Part shown: piece after piece, positions 1 through 7,535 of the stretch
How the letters are laid out: every line of letters starts with the position of its first letter
How positions within the stretch are numbered: the stretch's first letter is position 1
From: Thiothrix nivea DSM 5205
Lineage (GTDB): Bacteria > Pseudomonadota > Gammaproteobacteria > Thiotrichales > Thiotrichaceae
DNA length: 64,000 nt
Reading direction: 5' to 3'
Assembly: GCF_000260135.1 (NCBI RefSeq)
Contig: NZ_JH651384.1
Span: 3,642,693 to 3,706,692 of the forward strand
The notes under the pieces: generated by a model
What the model saw: the letters and a program-made list of their open reading frames with translations, nothing else
Databases searched by the model: none
Told to the model about the DNA's origin: nothing
Made by a program: the position numbers and the translations under genes

Positions 1-1
1 G

Positions 2-415
2 TTTTCTACCGGGGACGTATCCACTCTGGATGAGGATGGCTATATGACCATCCGCGACCGTTCCAAGGACATTATCAAGTCTGGTGGTGAGTGGATAAGC
101 ACAGTAGAGCTGGAAAATATTGCGGTAGCGCACCCGGAAGTGCTTAGTGCAGCGGCGATTGCAGCCAAACACGAGAAATGGGATGAGCGCCCTTTATTGA
201 TTGTGGTTAAACGCGAGGGCAGCACACTATCGCCCGAGGCGCTATTGCATTTTTATGAGGATAAGGTTGCGAAATGGCAGATTCCGGATGACGTCGTTTT
301 TGTGGAAGAGCTACCGTTGAATGCAACCGGTAAGTTATTAAAAAACAGGTTACGGGAAGCTTATGGTGACTACCTGATAAAAAAGGATAAGCCACAGAAA
401 TGGGGGAGCCAGTGA
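2..415 (+). CDS. Acyl-CoA synthetase (AMP-forming), C-terminal part
   Basis: The 3' end of a gene that begins before the window; the frame is open from base 2. The visible 137 residues are the C-terminal lid of the ANL adenylate-forming family. They start at the TGD motif (TGDVSTLDEDGY), followed by the hinge RDRSKDIIKSGGEWIS, and end with the conserved lysine in LPLNATGKLLKNRLR that takes part in adenylation. The family activates fatty or other carboxylic acids to acyl-CoA with ATP. The substrate cannot be read from this part, although the GGEWIS form is common in medium/long-chain fatty-acyl-CoA ligases. The stop codon overlaps the next start (ATGA at 413-417), so it is probably co-transcribed with the MaoC hydratase. 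That pairing, with phaC nearby, suggests fatty-acid or PHA precursor metabolism (inference). Confidence 0.9.
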   Translation, partial: FSTGDVSTLDEDGYMTIRDRSKDIIKSGGEWISTVELENIAVAHPEVLSAAAIAAKHEKWDERPLLIVVKREGSTLSPEALLHFYEDKVAKWQIPDDVVFVEELPLNATGKLLKNRLREAYGDYLIKKDKPQKWGSQ

Positions 416-825
416 TGAAAGCATTGAATGTCGGTGATATGGCATCCATCTCCCACGCCTTTAGCGAAGCTGATGTCAAATTGTACGCAGCGCTCTCGAC
501 CGATAATAATCCCGTGCACTTGGATGTTGAATTCGCGGCATCTACGCAATTTGGCCAGCGTATTGTGCACGGCATGTTGGTGGGTAGCCTTTTTTCAGCC
601 CTGCTGGGGGAACATCTGCCGGGGAACGGCTCCATTTACATGACCCAAAATCTGCAATTCAAGGCTCCGGTGTACCTGGATATGGAGGTGATTGCCAAAG
701 TGGAAATTACCGCCATCCGTGAAGGCAAGCCAATTGTTAACCTGAAAACGACCTGCGAAGACAGCACTGGCAAGCTGCTGGTGACGGGGGAGGCAGTCAT
801 GTACGTGCCTTGGCTGAAAGGCTGA
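415..825 (+). CDS. MaoC-like (R)-specific enoyl-CoA hydratase
   Basis: A 136-residue single hot-dog domain protein of the MaoC/PhaJ type. The hydratase motif is visible near the N-terminus: the run YAALSTDNNPVHLD supplies the Asp and His that add water to trans-2-enoyl-CoA, and VHGMLVGSLFSALLG follows. Single-domain members make (R)-3-hydroxyacyl-CoA, the monomer donor for PHA synthase. The start at 415 overlaps the upstream stop (ATGA) and has GGGGGAG just before it. An in-frame ATG at 400 would add five residues inside the upstream gene and is less likely. phaC lies convergently 70 bases downstream, so a role in feeding PHA synthesis from beta-oxidation is plausible, but the name phaJ is not proven. 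Confidence 0.85.
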   Translation: MKALNVGDMASISHAFSEADVKLYAALSTDNNPVHLDVEFAASTQFGQRIVHGMLVGSLFSALLGEHLPGNGSIYMTQNLQFKAPVYLDMEVIAKVEITAIREGKPIVNLKTTCEDSTGKLLVTGEAVMYVPWLKG

Positions 826-847
826 CCGACACCGCGCCGAAACGGGT

Positions 848-890
848 AAAAACAGAGGGAGCTGGGCTGAATACCCGGCTCCCTTGTTTA
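848..890. terminator. Bidirectional terminator between the MaoC gene and phaC
   Basis: An 11-bp stem (AGGGAGCTGGG at 856-866 with CCCGGCTCCCT at 874-884, one G-T pair) lies between two convergent stop codons. A T-rich run follows on each strand (TTGTTTATTT on plus, CTGTTTTTA on minus). Confidence 0.75.
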
Positions 891-895
891 TTTCA

Positions 896-2698
896 TCAGC
901 CTGCTTTGACTTTCACATAAGTGCCGGGAGCCGGGCACATAGCTGGCAGTTTACCTGCGCCGGGTTCACGCGCTTCAGTTTGTTCGCCAGCATAAGCGGA
1001 AACCCACTTATCCCAGTCGTGCCACCAGGATTGCTTGCTGGGTGTTGCACTCTTGAGCCATTGATCAGGGTCAGTAGCCAGCGTGCCATTAGTCCAGTGA
1101 CCATACTTGTCTTTCGCGGCAGGGTTCACAATCCCGGCGATATGGCCGGACTGGCCAAGCACGAAGCGTACCGGGCCGGAGAATAATTGCGCACCCTTGT
1201 AGGTGGTTTTCCACGGCGCAATGTGGTCATCCTGGGTGGAAACGAAATAGACCGGCGTTGTGACCTTGCTCAGGTCGATGGCTGCGCCGTTAACCGTGAT
1301 GCCGCCGGGTTCCCTCAGGCGGTTGTTCAGGTACATATTGCGCAGGTAGAAGCTGTGCATGGCCGCTGGCATCCGGGTGCTGTCCGAGTTCCAGTACAGC
1401 AGGTCGAATGGGATCGGGTCTTTGCCGAGCAGGTAGAGGTTGACAAAGAATGACCAGATCAGGTCATTGGCGCGCAGCATGTTGAATGCAGCACCCATGT
1501 TCTTGCCTTCCAGATAACCGCCGTTTTTGTCCATGCGTTCTTCGATGGATGTCACCTGAGCGTCATCCAGGAATACGCCGATTTCACCCGGTTCGGAGAA
1601 GTCCAGCAGGGTGGTGAAGAAGGTGGCACTTTTCACGCGCCCATCACCTTTCGCCGCCAGCCAAGCCAGGGTGATGCCTGACAGTGTGCCGCCCAGACAG
1701 TAGCCGACCATGTTGACTTCACGCTCGCCGGTTGCCTGTTCAATCATGTCCATGGCTGTCAGCGTGCCTTTTTCAACGTATTCGTCGAAGGTCAGGTCAC
1801 GTTGCTCGGAGCCAGGGTTAATCCAGGAGATCATGAATACGGTGTGACCCTGTTCCACGGCCCATTTGACGAAGGAATTCTGCTCGCGCAGGTCAAGGAT
1901 GTAATACTTGTTGATCCACGGCGGTACGATCAGCAGAGGTGTTTTCCGTACCGTGCCTGTCGTTGGCGTGTACTGGATCAGTTCCATCAGTTCGTTGCGG
2001 AACACAACCTGCCCTGGCGTGGTGGCAATGTCGCGGCCCAGCTCAAACGCCTGCATGTCAGTCATGCGGATGCGTAATTCACCGTCCTGAAAGTCATTCA
2101 GCAGGTTTTCCATGCCTTTGACCAGATTGTCGCCGTTGGTATCGCGAATAGCCTGCCAGACCTGCGGGTTGGTGTGGGGGAAATTGTTGGGAGCCAGCGC
2201 ATCCAGCAGGTTATTGAGGAAGAACTGCGCTTTTTTGCTTTCCTGCTCAGGCAGGCGGGTATCCAGTTCTGCCAATGCTTTCCAGTAACCGGCAAAATTC
2301 AGGTAGGTTTGCATCACCGCTTCGCTGAGAGGGCCTTCTTTCCATGCAGGGTCTTTGAAACGGCGATCCTTGTTGCTTTCATCATCACTGAGGGAAATGC
2401 CGGGGAAGCCCAGCAGGCGCATGTTCAGGCGTTGCCATAGGGAGAACTGTTTTTGCAGTAATTCCTGATTGTGTTGAATGATGCGCGCGGGATGATAAGC
2501 CAGATTGATAAACCAGTTCTTTAATGCATTAGGAAACGCCATATCACCGGCAGAGCTTGCCGGTCGGGTCTTGGCGGATGCCTGCGCCATGCGGGCATTG
2601 AATAGTTGCCACAGCATGAATGCTTTGGTCAGATTGGCCTGTAATTGCAGCGGTTGAAAACGCTGAGGTTCAGTCGTCGTTTTGATGGGGCTTCCCAT
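896..2698 (-). CDS. phaC: Class I poly(3-hydroxyalkanoate) synthase PhaC
   Basis: Polymerises (R)-3-hydroxyacyl-CoA into storage polyester on PHA granules. The 600-residue length fits class I synthases. The N-terminal PhaC domain covers roughly residues 90-260, followed by an alpha/beta-hydrolase core. The lipase-like box is GYCLGG with nucleophile Cys334. The other triad residues are Asp491 (DDHIAPW) and His519 (GQSGHIAG), and their spacing matches the Cupriavidus necator enzyme. AAAGGAAA precedes the ATG. It is convergent with the MaoC hydratase. No phasin, phaA or phaB is next to it, so precursor supply must be partly encoded elsewhere or come from beta-oxidation through the neighbouring hydratase. 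Confidence 0.97.
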   Translation of the reverse strand: MGSPIKTTTEPQRFQPLQLQANLTKAFMLWQLFNARMAQASAKTRPASSAGDMAFPNALKNWFINLAYHPARIIQHNQELLQKQFSLWQRLNMRLLGFPGISLSDDESNKDRRFKDPAWKEGPLSEAVMQTYLNFAGYWKALAELDTRLPEQESKKAQFFLNNLLDALAPNNFPHTNPQVWQAIRDTNGDNLVKGMENLLNDFQDGELRIRMTDMQAFELGRDIATTPGQVVFRNELMELIQYTPTTGTVRKTPLLIVPPWINKYYILDLREQNSFVKWAVEQGHTVFMISWINPGSEQRDLTFDEYVEKGTLTAMDMIEQATGEREVNMVGYCLGGTLSGITLAWLAAKGDGRVKSATFFTTLLDFSEPGEIGVFLDDAQVTSIEERMDKNGGYLEGKNMGAAFNMLRANDLIWSFFVNLYLLGKDPIPFDLLYWNSDSTRMPAAMHSFYLRNMYLNNRLREPGGITVNGAAIDLSKVTTPVYFVSTQDDHIAPWKTTYKGAQLFSGPVRFVLGQSGHIAGIVNPAAKDKYGHWTNGTLATDPDQWLKSATPSKQSWWHDWDKWVSAYAGEQTEAREPGAGKLPAMCPAPGTYVKVKAG

Positions 2699-2826
2699 AG
2701 TTGGTTTCCTTTATTCAGCAAGTAGTTGCCAGCAGATGGGAGAACCCATGCACACTCTGATAAGAACGGCCTATCATAAAGGCTTTTGTGCAATGCGCAA
2801 ATCGTTTGTTGCCGAATTTCGGCATT

Positions 2827-3201
2827 CTAAGGTACTTCAATCAGGGGGTGGCGCTCTTTTCTGCGTATCCAGTTCAATGCCTTGAGCACACCCCGACGGG
2901 TGATGACCCATTTCTCGATTTCAAACTTGCCGGGGAAATTCATGATGCCTAACCCGACCATAATGGTGAGGATGCCTTGCCCCGGTAATACCAGCATGGC
3001 GATACCCGCAATCACTACCGGCAAGCCCAGCAAATTGCGCATGATAGTGTGCGGTTCCAACATGACATGCCACTTGTGCGGATCACGCGGGCGGGTGAAA
3101 TAATCAGCCGGAATCCTGCCCACAAGCCACGGCAGCATCAGCAAGGAAAACACAAAAGTAACGGCGGAAATTACGCCCAGCCAGACGAAAAACGCTTCCA
3201 A
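2827..3201 (-). CDS. Small PGPGW-type transmembrane protein
   Basis: About 124 residues with one hydrophobic segment at the N-terminus (near residues 5-28) and a hydrophobic hairpin around residues 58-90. The hairpin carries VLPGQGILTIMVGLGIMNFPGK, which resembles the PG(P/Q)G signature of the putative transmembrane PGPGW family. The C-terminus is basic (RRKERHP). Function is unknown. The start is uncertain: the longest frame opens with TTG at 3201, right at the end of the T-run of the upstream terminator, and no ribosome site is clear. A GTG about 16 codons in is the next choice. Confidence 0.6.
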   Translation of the reverse strand: MEAFFVWLGVISAVTFVFSLLMLPWLVGRIPADYFTRPRDPHKWHVMLEPHTIMRNLLGLPVVIAGIAMLVLPGQGILTIMVGLGIMNFPGKFEIEKWVITRRGVLKALNWIRRKERHPLIEVP

Positions 3202-3231
3202 AGAAAAACCCCGTGGGTATCAATCACGGGG
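3201..3231 (-). terminator. Rho-independent terminator downstream of amtB
   Basis: On the minus strand a perfect 7-bp stem (CCCCGTG/CACGGGG, 3209-3231, 9-base loop) is followed directly by TTTTTCTTT. It lies about 80 bases after the amtB stop and immediately before the possible TTG start of the next minus-strand gene. Confidence 0.7.
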
Positions 3232-3261
3232 TCGATTCTACGCCGGTAGGGTAAACGTTTG

Positions 3262-3313
3262 GAAGAAACCTTCCTGTTCCTCCCCTGATAAGGGGAGTTA
3301 GGAGGGGTTTCTT
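3262..3313. repeat. Palindromic element, short (single-arm) copy
   Basis: A short version of the element that also occurs at 10683-10780, 14486-14595 and 21565-21667. It has AAGAAACC and GGTTTCTT at its ends and an inner CTCCCCTGATAAGGGGAG hairpin. It overlaps the amtB stop codon, so on the minus strand amtB reads into the element with TAAGAAACC. It could also fold in the amtB transcript 3' end. Confidence 0.75.
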
Positions 3314-4508
3314 ACGTATCCGGATTGGCCTTGATCTTGTGGATGGTCAGGTCAGCACCGTTGTATTCCTCTTCTTGGGTCAGGCGCAGCCCACCCATGG
3401 CCGCCTTAAGGATGCCGTAAACGAGGAAACCGCTGGCAGTAGCGATACCAACCCCAATCAACGTGCCAACCAACTGTGCACCGAAGCTGACGCCACCCAT
3501 GCCGCCCAGGGATTCCAGGCCGAAGATACCGGCAGCGATGCCACCCCATGCGCCACACAGGCCATGCAATGGCCAGACGCCCAGCACATCGTCCACTTTC
3601 AGTTTGTTTTGGGTCAGGGTGAAAGCCCACACGAACAACGCGCCAGCGACTGCGCCGACGAACAGCGCACCCAGCGGATGCATCAGGTCAGAGCCAGCGC
3701 ACACAGCCACCAGCCCGGCCAGCGGGCCGTTGTGGATGAAGCCAGGGTCATTTTTGCCCGCGAACAGGGCTGCCAGAATACCGCCTACCATCGCCATTAG
3801 CGAGTTAATGGCAACCAGACCGCTGATACCCTGAATGCTTTGCGCCGACATCACGTTAAACCCGAACCAGCCTACGGCCAGCACCCAAGCGCCCAGTGCC
3901 AGGAACGGGATGCTGGAAGGCGGATGCGCTGACATCGGCTGGCCATGCTTGTTGTAACGGCCATGACGATGACCCAACAGGATCACAGCGCCCAGCGCAA
4001 TCCAGCCACCCATGGCGTGTACGACTACGGAACCGGCGAAGTCATGGAATTTCGCGCCGAATGTGGCTTCGATCCATGCTTGTACGCCGTACAGGTTGTT
4101 CCAGATCATGCCTTCGTAGAATGGGTAGATGAAAGCCACGATGATGAAGGTGGCCAGCAGTTGCGGGTAGAATTTCGCGCGCTCCGCAATCCCGCCGGAA
4201 ATGATGGCCGGAATTGCCGCTGCGAAGGTCAGCAGGAAGAAGAACTTGACCAGATCGTAGCCGTTTTTCTCCGCTAGTACGCTGGCACTGTTAAAAAAAC
4301 CGGTTTGGTAGGCGACCATGTAGCCAATGAAGAAATAAGCGATGGTTGAGACGGCAAAGTCGGTGATGATCTTGACCAGGGCGTTGACCTGGTTTTTGTG
4401 GCGCACCGTGCCGACTTCCAGAAATGCGAAGCCTGCGTGCATGGCCAGCACCATGACGGCTCCGATCAGGACAAACAGGGTATCCAAAGCGGGTACAAGT
4501 TGCTCCAT
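3312..4508 (-). CDS. amtB: Ammonium transporter AmtB
   Basis: Inner-membrane Amt/Rh channel for ammonium, about 398 residues with some eleven membrane segments. Family signatures include GFAFLEVGTVRHKNQ near the N-terminus, DFAGSVVVHAMGGWIALGAV in the middle (holding one pore histidine) and the C-terminal block DDVLGVWPLHGLCGAWGGIAAG with the second. The ATG at 4508 is chosen over the longer frame from 4589: AGAGG precedes it, and the extra N-terminal residues match nothing in the family. No glnK partner is adjacent, which is unusual because glnK-amtB is the common arrangement. A possible NtrC site lies about 170 bases upstream. A terminator follows at 3201-3231. Confidence 0.95.
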   Translation of the reverse strand: MEQLVPALDTLFVLIGAVMVLAMHAGFAFLEVGTVRHKNQVNALVKIITDFAVSTIAYFFIGYMVAYQTGFFNSASVLAEKNGYDLVKFFFLLTFAAAIPAIISGGIAERAKFYPQLLATFIIVAFIYPFYEGMIWNNLYGVQAWIEATFGAKFHDFAGSVVVHAMGGWIALGAVILLGHRHGRYNKHGQPMSAHPPSSIPFLALGAWVLAVGWFGFNVMSAQSIQGISGLVAINSLMAMVGGILAALFAGKNDPGFIHNGPLAGLVAVCAGSDLMHPLGALFVGAVAGALFVWAFTLTQNKLKVDDVLGVWPLHGLCGAWGGIAAGIFGLESLGGMGGVSFGAQLVGTLIGVGIATASGFLVYGILKAAMGGLRLTQEEEYNGADLTIHKIKANPDT

Positions 4509-4675
4509 TCCAGTAACCTCTAACATGCGAATAATGGAAAAGTGCACCATCATAACCACCTGATAATCAATGGCTAGCATTCTGCGCACAAAGTTGGGGA
4601 CTTTCTTTGAAAAAATTGCTGTTTGAGTTTAATCAATCTAAAAATATCACTTTTTAAGTGCTTATAACATAATTA

Positions 4676-4690
4676 GCACCATATCTGTGC
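4676..4690. promoter_or_regulatory. Possible NtrC binding site upstream of amtB
   Basis: GCAC-N7-GTGC, the dyad pattern of NtrC (NR-I) enhancers, sits about 170 bases upstream of the amtB start. A weak sigma-54-like pair (TGTGCGC-N4-ATGCT on the minus strand near 4575-4592) lies about 100 bases closer to the gene, but its -24 element departs from TGGCAC. Nitrogen control of amtB is expected from the family; this site is only a candidate. Confidence 0.35.
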
Positions 4691-4783
4691 ATTAAGCGCA
4701 CTATGAGCGAGAGGCTGAGCAGATGTATAGGGTTTGCTCAATCAGTTCGTACTTTTCCAGTTTACGTATATGATTAGCGGGAA

Positions 4784-5266
4784 ATGGAAGCTTTTCAAGA
4801 GTGTGTAATGGATACATTATTGCGGATTATCAGGCCACTTTGGTTCTCGTCGCCCGGCATCAGCCTGTTTATGGGGGGCGTGCTGTGGGTAGTTGCGTTG
4901 ACCCAGGTTGTTTTTTATACCAATGAAGGGGTGGTAATGGGGTATTGGGTGCTGGCAACGGGTTGGCTGGGTTTTACGCTGTTTCAGTTTGCCTGGTACG
5001 CCAACTTGCTGGAGTTCCTGGGCGTGTTGCTGATGCAACGTTACCCTAACCGGGCGATGGCGCTGGTGGTGGCGGGGGTATTTCTGGCGGGACAGGCGTT
5101 CTGGTTTAACGAAATTCCCGATGAACACGCCAATATGCAGATTGTGCAATTGGGGGCGGGCTTCTGGTTGTGGTATGCCAGCATGGTGCTGATTACCCTG
5201 GGGGTGATTTTTGGCTCAGGCGAGGGGGAACTGGCCCCGCCGCCTGATTCCGTAGACAAATCTTAG
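4784..5266 (+). CDS. Hypothetical four-helix membrane protein
   Basis: About 160 residues, not recognised. Four hydrophobic segments are visible (approximate residues 27-47, 52-80, 88-106 and 123-146), with a short acidic, proline-containing tail (GEGELAPPPDSVDKS). An ATG at 4808 (ninth codon) is an alternative start; neither has a strong ribosome site. The stop codon overlaps that of the convergent DUF302 gene by four bases. The segments are rich in Trp, Phe and Tyr, and no catalytic motif is seen. It may be an integral membrane accessory protein; function unknown. Confidence 0.6.
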   Translation: MEAFQECVMDTLLRIIRPLWFSSPGISLFMGGVLWVVALTQVVFYTNEGVVMGYWVLATGWLGFTLFQFAWYANLLEFLGVLLMQRYPNRAMALVVAGVFLAGQAFWFNEIPDEHANMQIVQLGAGFWLWYASMVLITLGVIFGSGEGELAPPPDSVDKS

Positions 5267-5886
5267 AATTCGCCAGCTGCGCCACGCTTCATGATGTCGG
5301 TGATGATTTCCTGCACTTTGGTGGCTTCGGCGTGCAGGTCAGGTGGCAGGGTCTTGCCACCGTAGATCATCATGTCCATATTCAGGGCGATCAGCTTGTA
5401 CTTGCCTTCCTTGTCCTGGATCATGGCGATACGGCAAGGCAGATAGGCGGAGAATGCGTCACTGAACTCCACCATTTTCATCGCGGTCTGCGGGTTACAG
5501 AACTGGAAGATTTTCAGGAAACGCTGGTCTTGCCCGGTTTCCAGCTTGACTTGCTCAGACAGCGGCAGCTCGCCCACCGCTTTGATGTTGTGCTCATTAG
5601 CGACGAATTTCATGGCTTCCTCGGCGTCTTCCGGGGAAACGCCGTCCGCCAGTGGGTAGACCACCACGGTGGCATCAGCGGAATTGCCGGTTTCCTTCAG
5701 CTTTTTCCACATATCCATGTAGACATCCTTGGCTTTGGGGTCGAGCTGGTCGAGCGCGGCCTTTTCAGCGCCGATGTCCATGTCGCCCATCTGGCTCATC
5801 ATGGGGGCAAACTTGGTGTAGGCGAAAGCGCCACCGATAATGGCAATTAGGCCAATGATGGCAAGCAGGTTGCGGATCAGGTTCAT
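5263..5886 (-). CDS. Membrane-anchored DUF302 protein
   Basis: About 207 residues. One N-terminal hydrophobic helix (NLLAIIGLIAIIGGAFAYT) anchors or exports the protein. The rest resembles DUF302, a small alpha/beta domain of unknown function often found in sulfur oxidisers: residues about 85-180 include LKIFQFCNPQTAMKMVE, the SAYLPCRIAMIQD strand and KYKLIALNMDMMIYG. The ATG at 5886 is preceded by GAGGAG; a longer frame from 5928 would run into the terminator of the upstream gene. It lies downstream of the SCP2-like gene in the same orientation but is separated from it by that terminator. Confidence 0.75.
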   Translation of the reverse strand: MNLIRNLLAIIGLIAIIGGAFAYTKFAPMMSQMGDMDIGAEKAALDQLDPKAKDVYMDMWKKLKETGNSADATVVVYPLADGVSPEDAEEAMKFVANEHNIKAVGELPLSEQVKLETGQDQRFLKIFQFCNPQTAMKMVEFSDAFSAYLPCRIAMIQDKEGKYKLIALNMDMMIYGGKTLPPDLHAEATKVQEIITDIMKRGAAGEF

Positions 5887-5910
5887 GTAATTCTCCTCTC
5901 TAGCGCGTGC

Positions 5911-5942
5911 AAAAACAGAAAAAGCCACCTATTGATGGCTTT
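5911..5942 (-). terminator. Terminator of the SCP2-like gene
   Basis: On the minus strand AAAGCCA and TGGCTTT (5921-5942) form a 7-bp stem followed by TTCTGTTTTT, about 30 bases after the stop of the SCP2-like gene. Confidence 0.7.
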
Positions 5943-5974
5943 CTCCGTCAAATTATTCCATTTGTAACCGAATT

Positions 5975-6379
5975 TTATTGGGTGTCAATTTTGGCCATCA
6001 AAGCGAATGATTTGATGAAGGGGCCTGCCATGGCCGGGTTCTTGATCATGGCACCGTAGTCACCGGACAAGAATTTCAGTTTGCCAAACGTATAGGCAGT
6101 GCCGAGGCCGACCATGCCCAGTGGTTCTTGGGTCCATTTCATCCAGTCCTTGCGGGCTGCGCGCATGTCCCAGTCAGGTGTTTCGCCAGCGTAGTCGCCT
6201 GCGCGTACACATTCGCCGTTTTCCACGACAAATACGCCCAGTGGCTTGTCTTCACCCTTGATGCCGCAAGTGATGACGGAATTGAAGTTGATGGCGGCCA
6301 GCTTGTCCTTGACATCCGGGTCAGCGTTCCACAGATCCTTGAGTTCGTTCATCCAGTCAGCGGAAAAAAGTTGTGGCAT
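5975..6379 (-). CDS. SCP2 sterol-binding-like domain protein
   Basis: A 134-residue soluble protein with the layout of bacterial SCP2-like proteins: an N-terminal helix (SADWMNELKDLWNADPDVKDKL), a beta-sheet with GVFVVENGECVRAG, and the C-terminal part MVGLGTAYTFGKLKFLSGDYGAMIKNPAMAGPF, which matches the typical lipid-pocket segment. The family binds lipids or acyl groups non-covalently, and the ligand here is unknown. AGGAGAGG sits before the ATG. It is divergent from the RND efflux operon, with about 110 bases between the two starts, and has its own terminator. Confidence 0.7.
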   Translation of the reverse strand: MPQLFSADWMNELKDLWNADPDVKDKLAAINFNSVITCGIKGEDKPLGVFVVENGECVRAGDYAGETPDWDMRAARKDWMKWTQEPLGMVGLGTAYTFGKLKFLSGDYGAMIKNPAMAGPFIKSFALMAKIDTQ

Positions 6380-6491
6380 GTTCCTCTCCTAATGCGTGTT
6401 TATGAAGTAACTGTTGTTGAATAGGCATTTTACAAAAGACTGTATATCCTGCATCCTTTCATTTCGCAACCTTTTACAAGCGATAATCTCA

Positions 6492-7535
6492 ATGCTGCGA
6501 AAACTGTCATTTGTTGGCGTTGCTTCCTCCCTCGTGGCCGCGCTGCTTTCCTCACCGTGCGTGTCGGGGGGCGATGCTGCCACCGCCACACTCCAAGTCA
6601 CCCTGCGTCCACTCGGGGAAATTCTCCAATCCTCTGAGCGTAGTGTAGCAGCAAGCCTGATCGGTTTGAACGATAGTACGCTAAGTGCGGAAATTTCCGC
6701 GAAAGTGACCCGGTTGCAGGCCGATACCGGTGATGCTGTCAAGGCTGGCCAGGTGCTGGCGGAGCTCGACTGCCGCGACTACAACTACGCCCTCAAGCAG
6801 GCGGAGGCAGGGGGGCAGGCAGCTGGCGCCCGCTACAATCTTGCCAATACCCAGTTTCAGCGCAACCAGAAGCTGCGCAAGAGCGGTGTAGTCCCGATGG
6901 AAACACTCGACAAGATTGCAGCCGATTACGACGCAGCCAAAGCCGATTTGGCGGTTGCCAATGCGCTGGTGGAAACGGCGCAACTGGCGGTTTCCCGTTG
7001 CCAGCTCAAGGCTCCGTTTGCCGGACAGATTACCCAGCGTCATTTGCAGCTTGGGCAACAGGCAGCGCCTGGCACGCCAGCCTTCCAGTTGTTGCAGGGC
7101 GACGCCTTGGAAGTCAGCGCCAACCTGTCGGTCAGTGAAGTTCAGGATCAGGCGCAAGGCTCGCAACTGCGTTTCGTGGCCGATGGCGTTTCCATCCCGC
7201 TACAAGTCCGCGCCGTGGTTGGGCAGATTGCGGGCAATACCCGCACTCAGGAAGTCCGCTACACCCCGCAGGACACGCATGAATTGCCGGTAGGGCGTGC
7301 GGGCCGCGTGGTTTGGCAGGGAAAATTGCCGGTGCTGCCCGCCAGTTGGATCGTGCGCCGCGAAGGTGGCCTCGGCGTGATGCTGGAGGAAAACGGGGTG
7401 GCGAAGTTCCATCCGTTGCCCGACGCCAAGGAAGGCCAACCAGTGTTGACCGACCTGCCACCGGAAACCCGGCTGATCGACCAGAACCGGTTGCGGGTGC
7501 GGGATGGCGAGCCTGTCGAAGTGGTGGCAAAGTGA
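6492..7535 (+). CDS. RND efflux periplasmic adaptor (membrane fusion protein)
   Basis: A 347-residue HlyD/MFP-family adaptor linking an RND pump to an outer-membrane channel. An N-terminal signal (LSFVGVASSLVAALLSSPCVSGG) comes first, with a cysteine close to the cleavage region. The biotinyl-lipoyl half-motifs follow (LSAEISAKVTRLQADTGDAVKAGQVLAELD and CQLKAPFAGQITQRHLQLGQQ) around an alpha-helical hairpin at about residues 95-165, then a beta-barrel domain. The ATG at 6492 begins the signal peptide; an ATG 26 codons upstream has no support. The stop overlaps the GTG start of the transporter gene (GTGA, 7532-7535), so the two are translationally coupled. The substrate is not evident. No outer-membrane factor is next to it. 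Confidence 0.9.
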   Translation: MLRKLSFVGVASSLVAALLSSPCVSGGDAATATLQVTLRPLGEILQSSERSVAASLIGLNDSTLSAEISAKVTRLQADTGDAVKAGQVLAELDCRDYNYALKQAEAGGQAAGARYNLANTQFQRNQKLRKSGVVPMETLDKIAADYDAAKADLAVANALVETAQLAVSRCQLKAPFAGQITQRHLQLGQQAAPGTPAFQLLQGDALEVSANLSVSEVQDQAQGSQLRFVADGVSIPLQVRAVVGQIAGNTRTQEVRYTPQDTHELPVGRAGRVVWQGKLPVLPASWIVRREGGLGVMLEENGVAKFHPLPDAKEGQPVLTDLPPETRLIDQNRLRVRDGEPVEVVAK

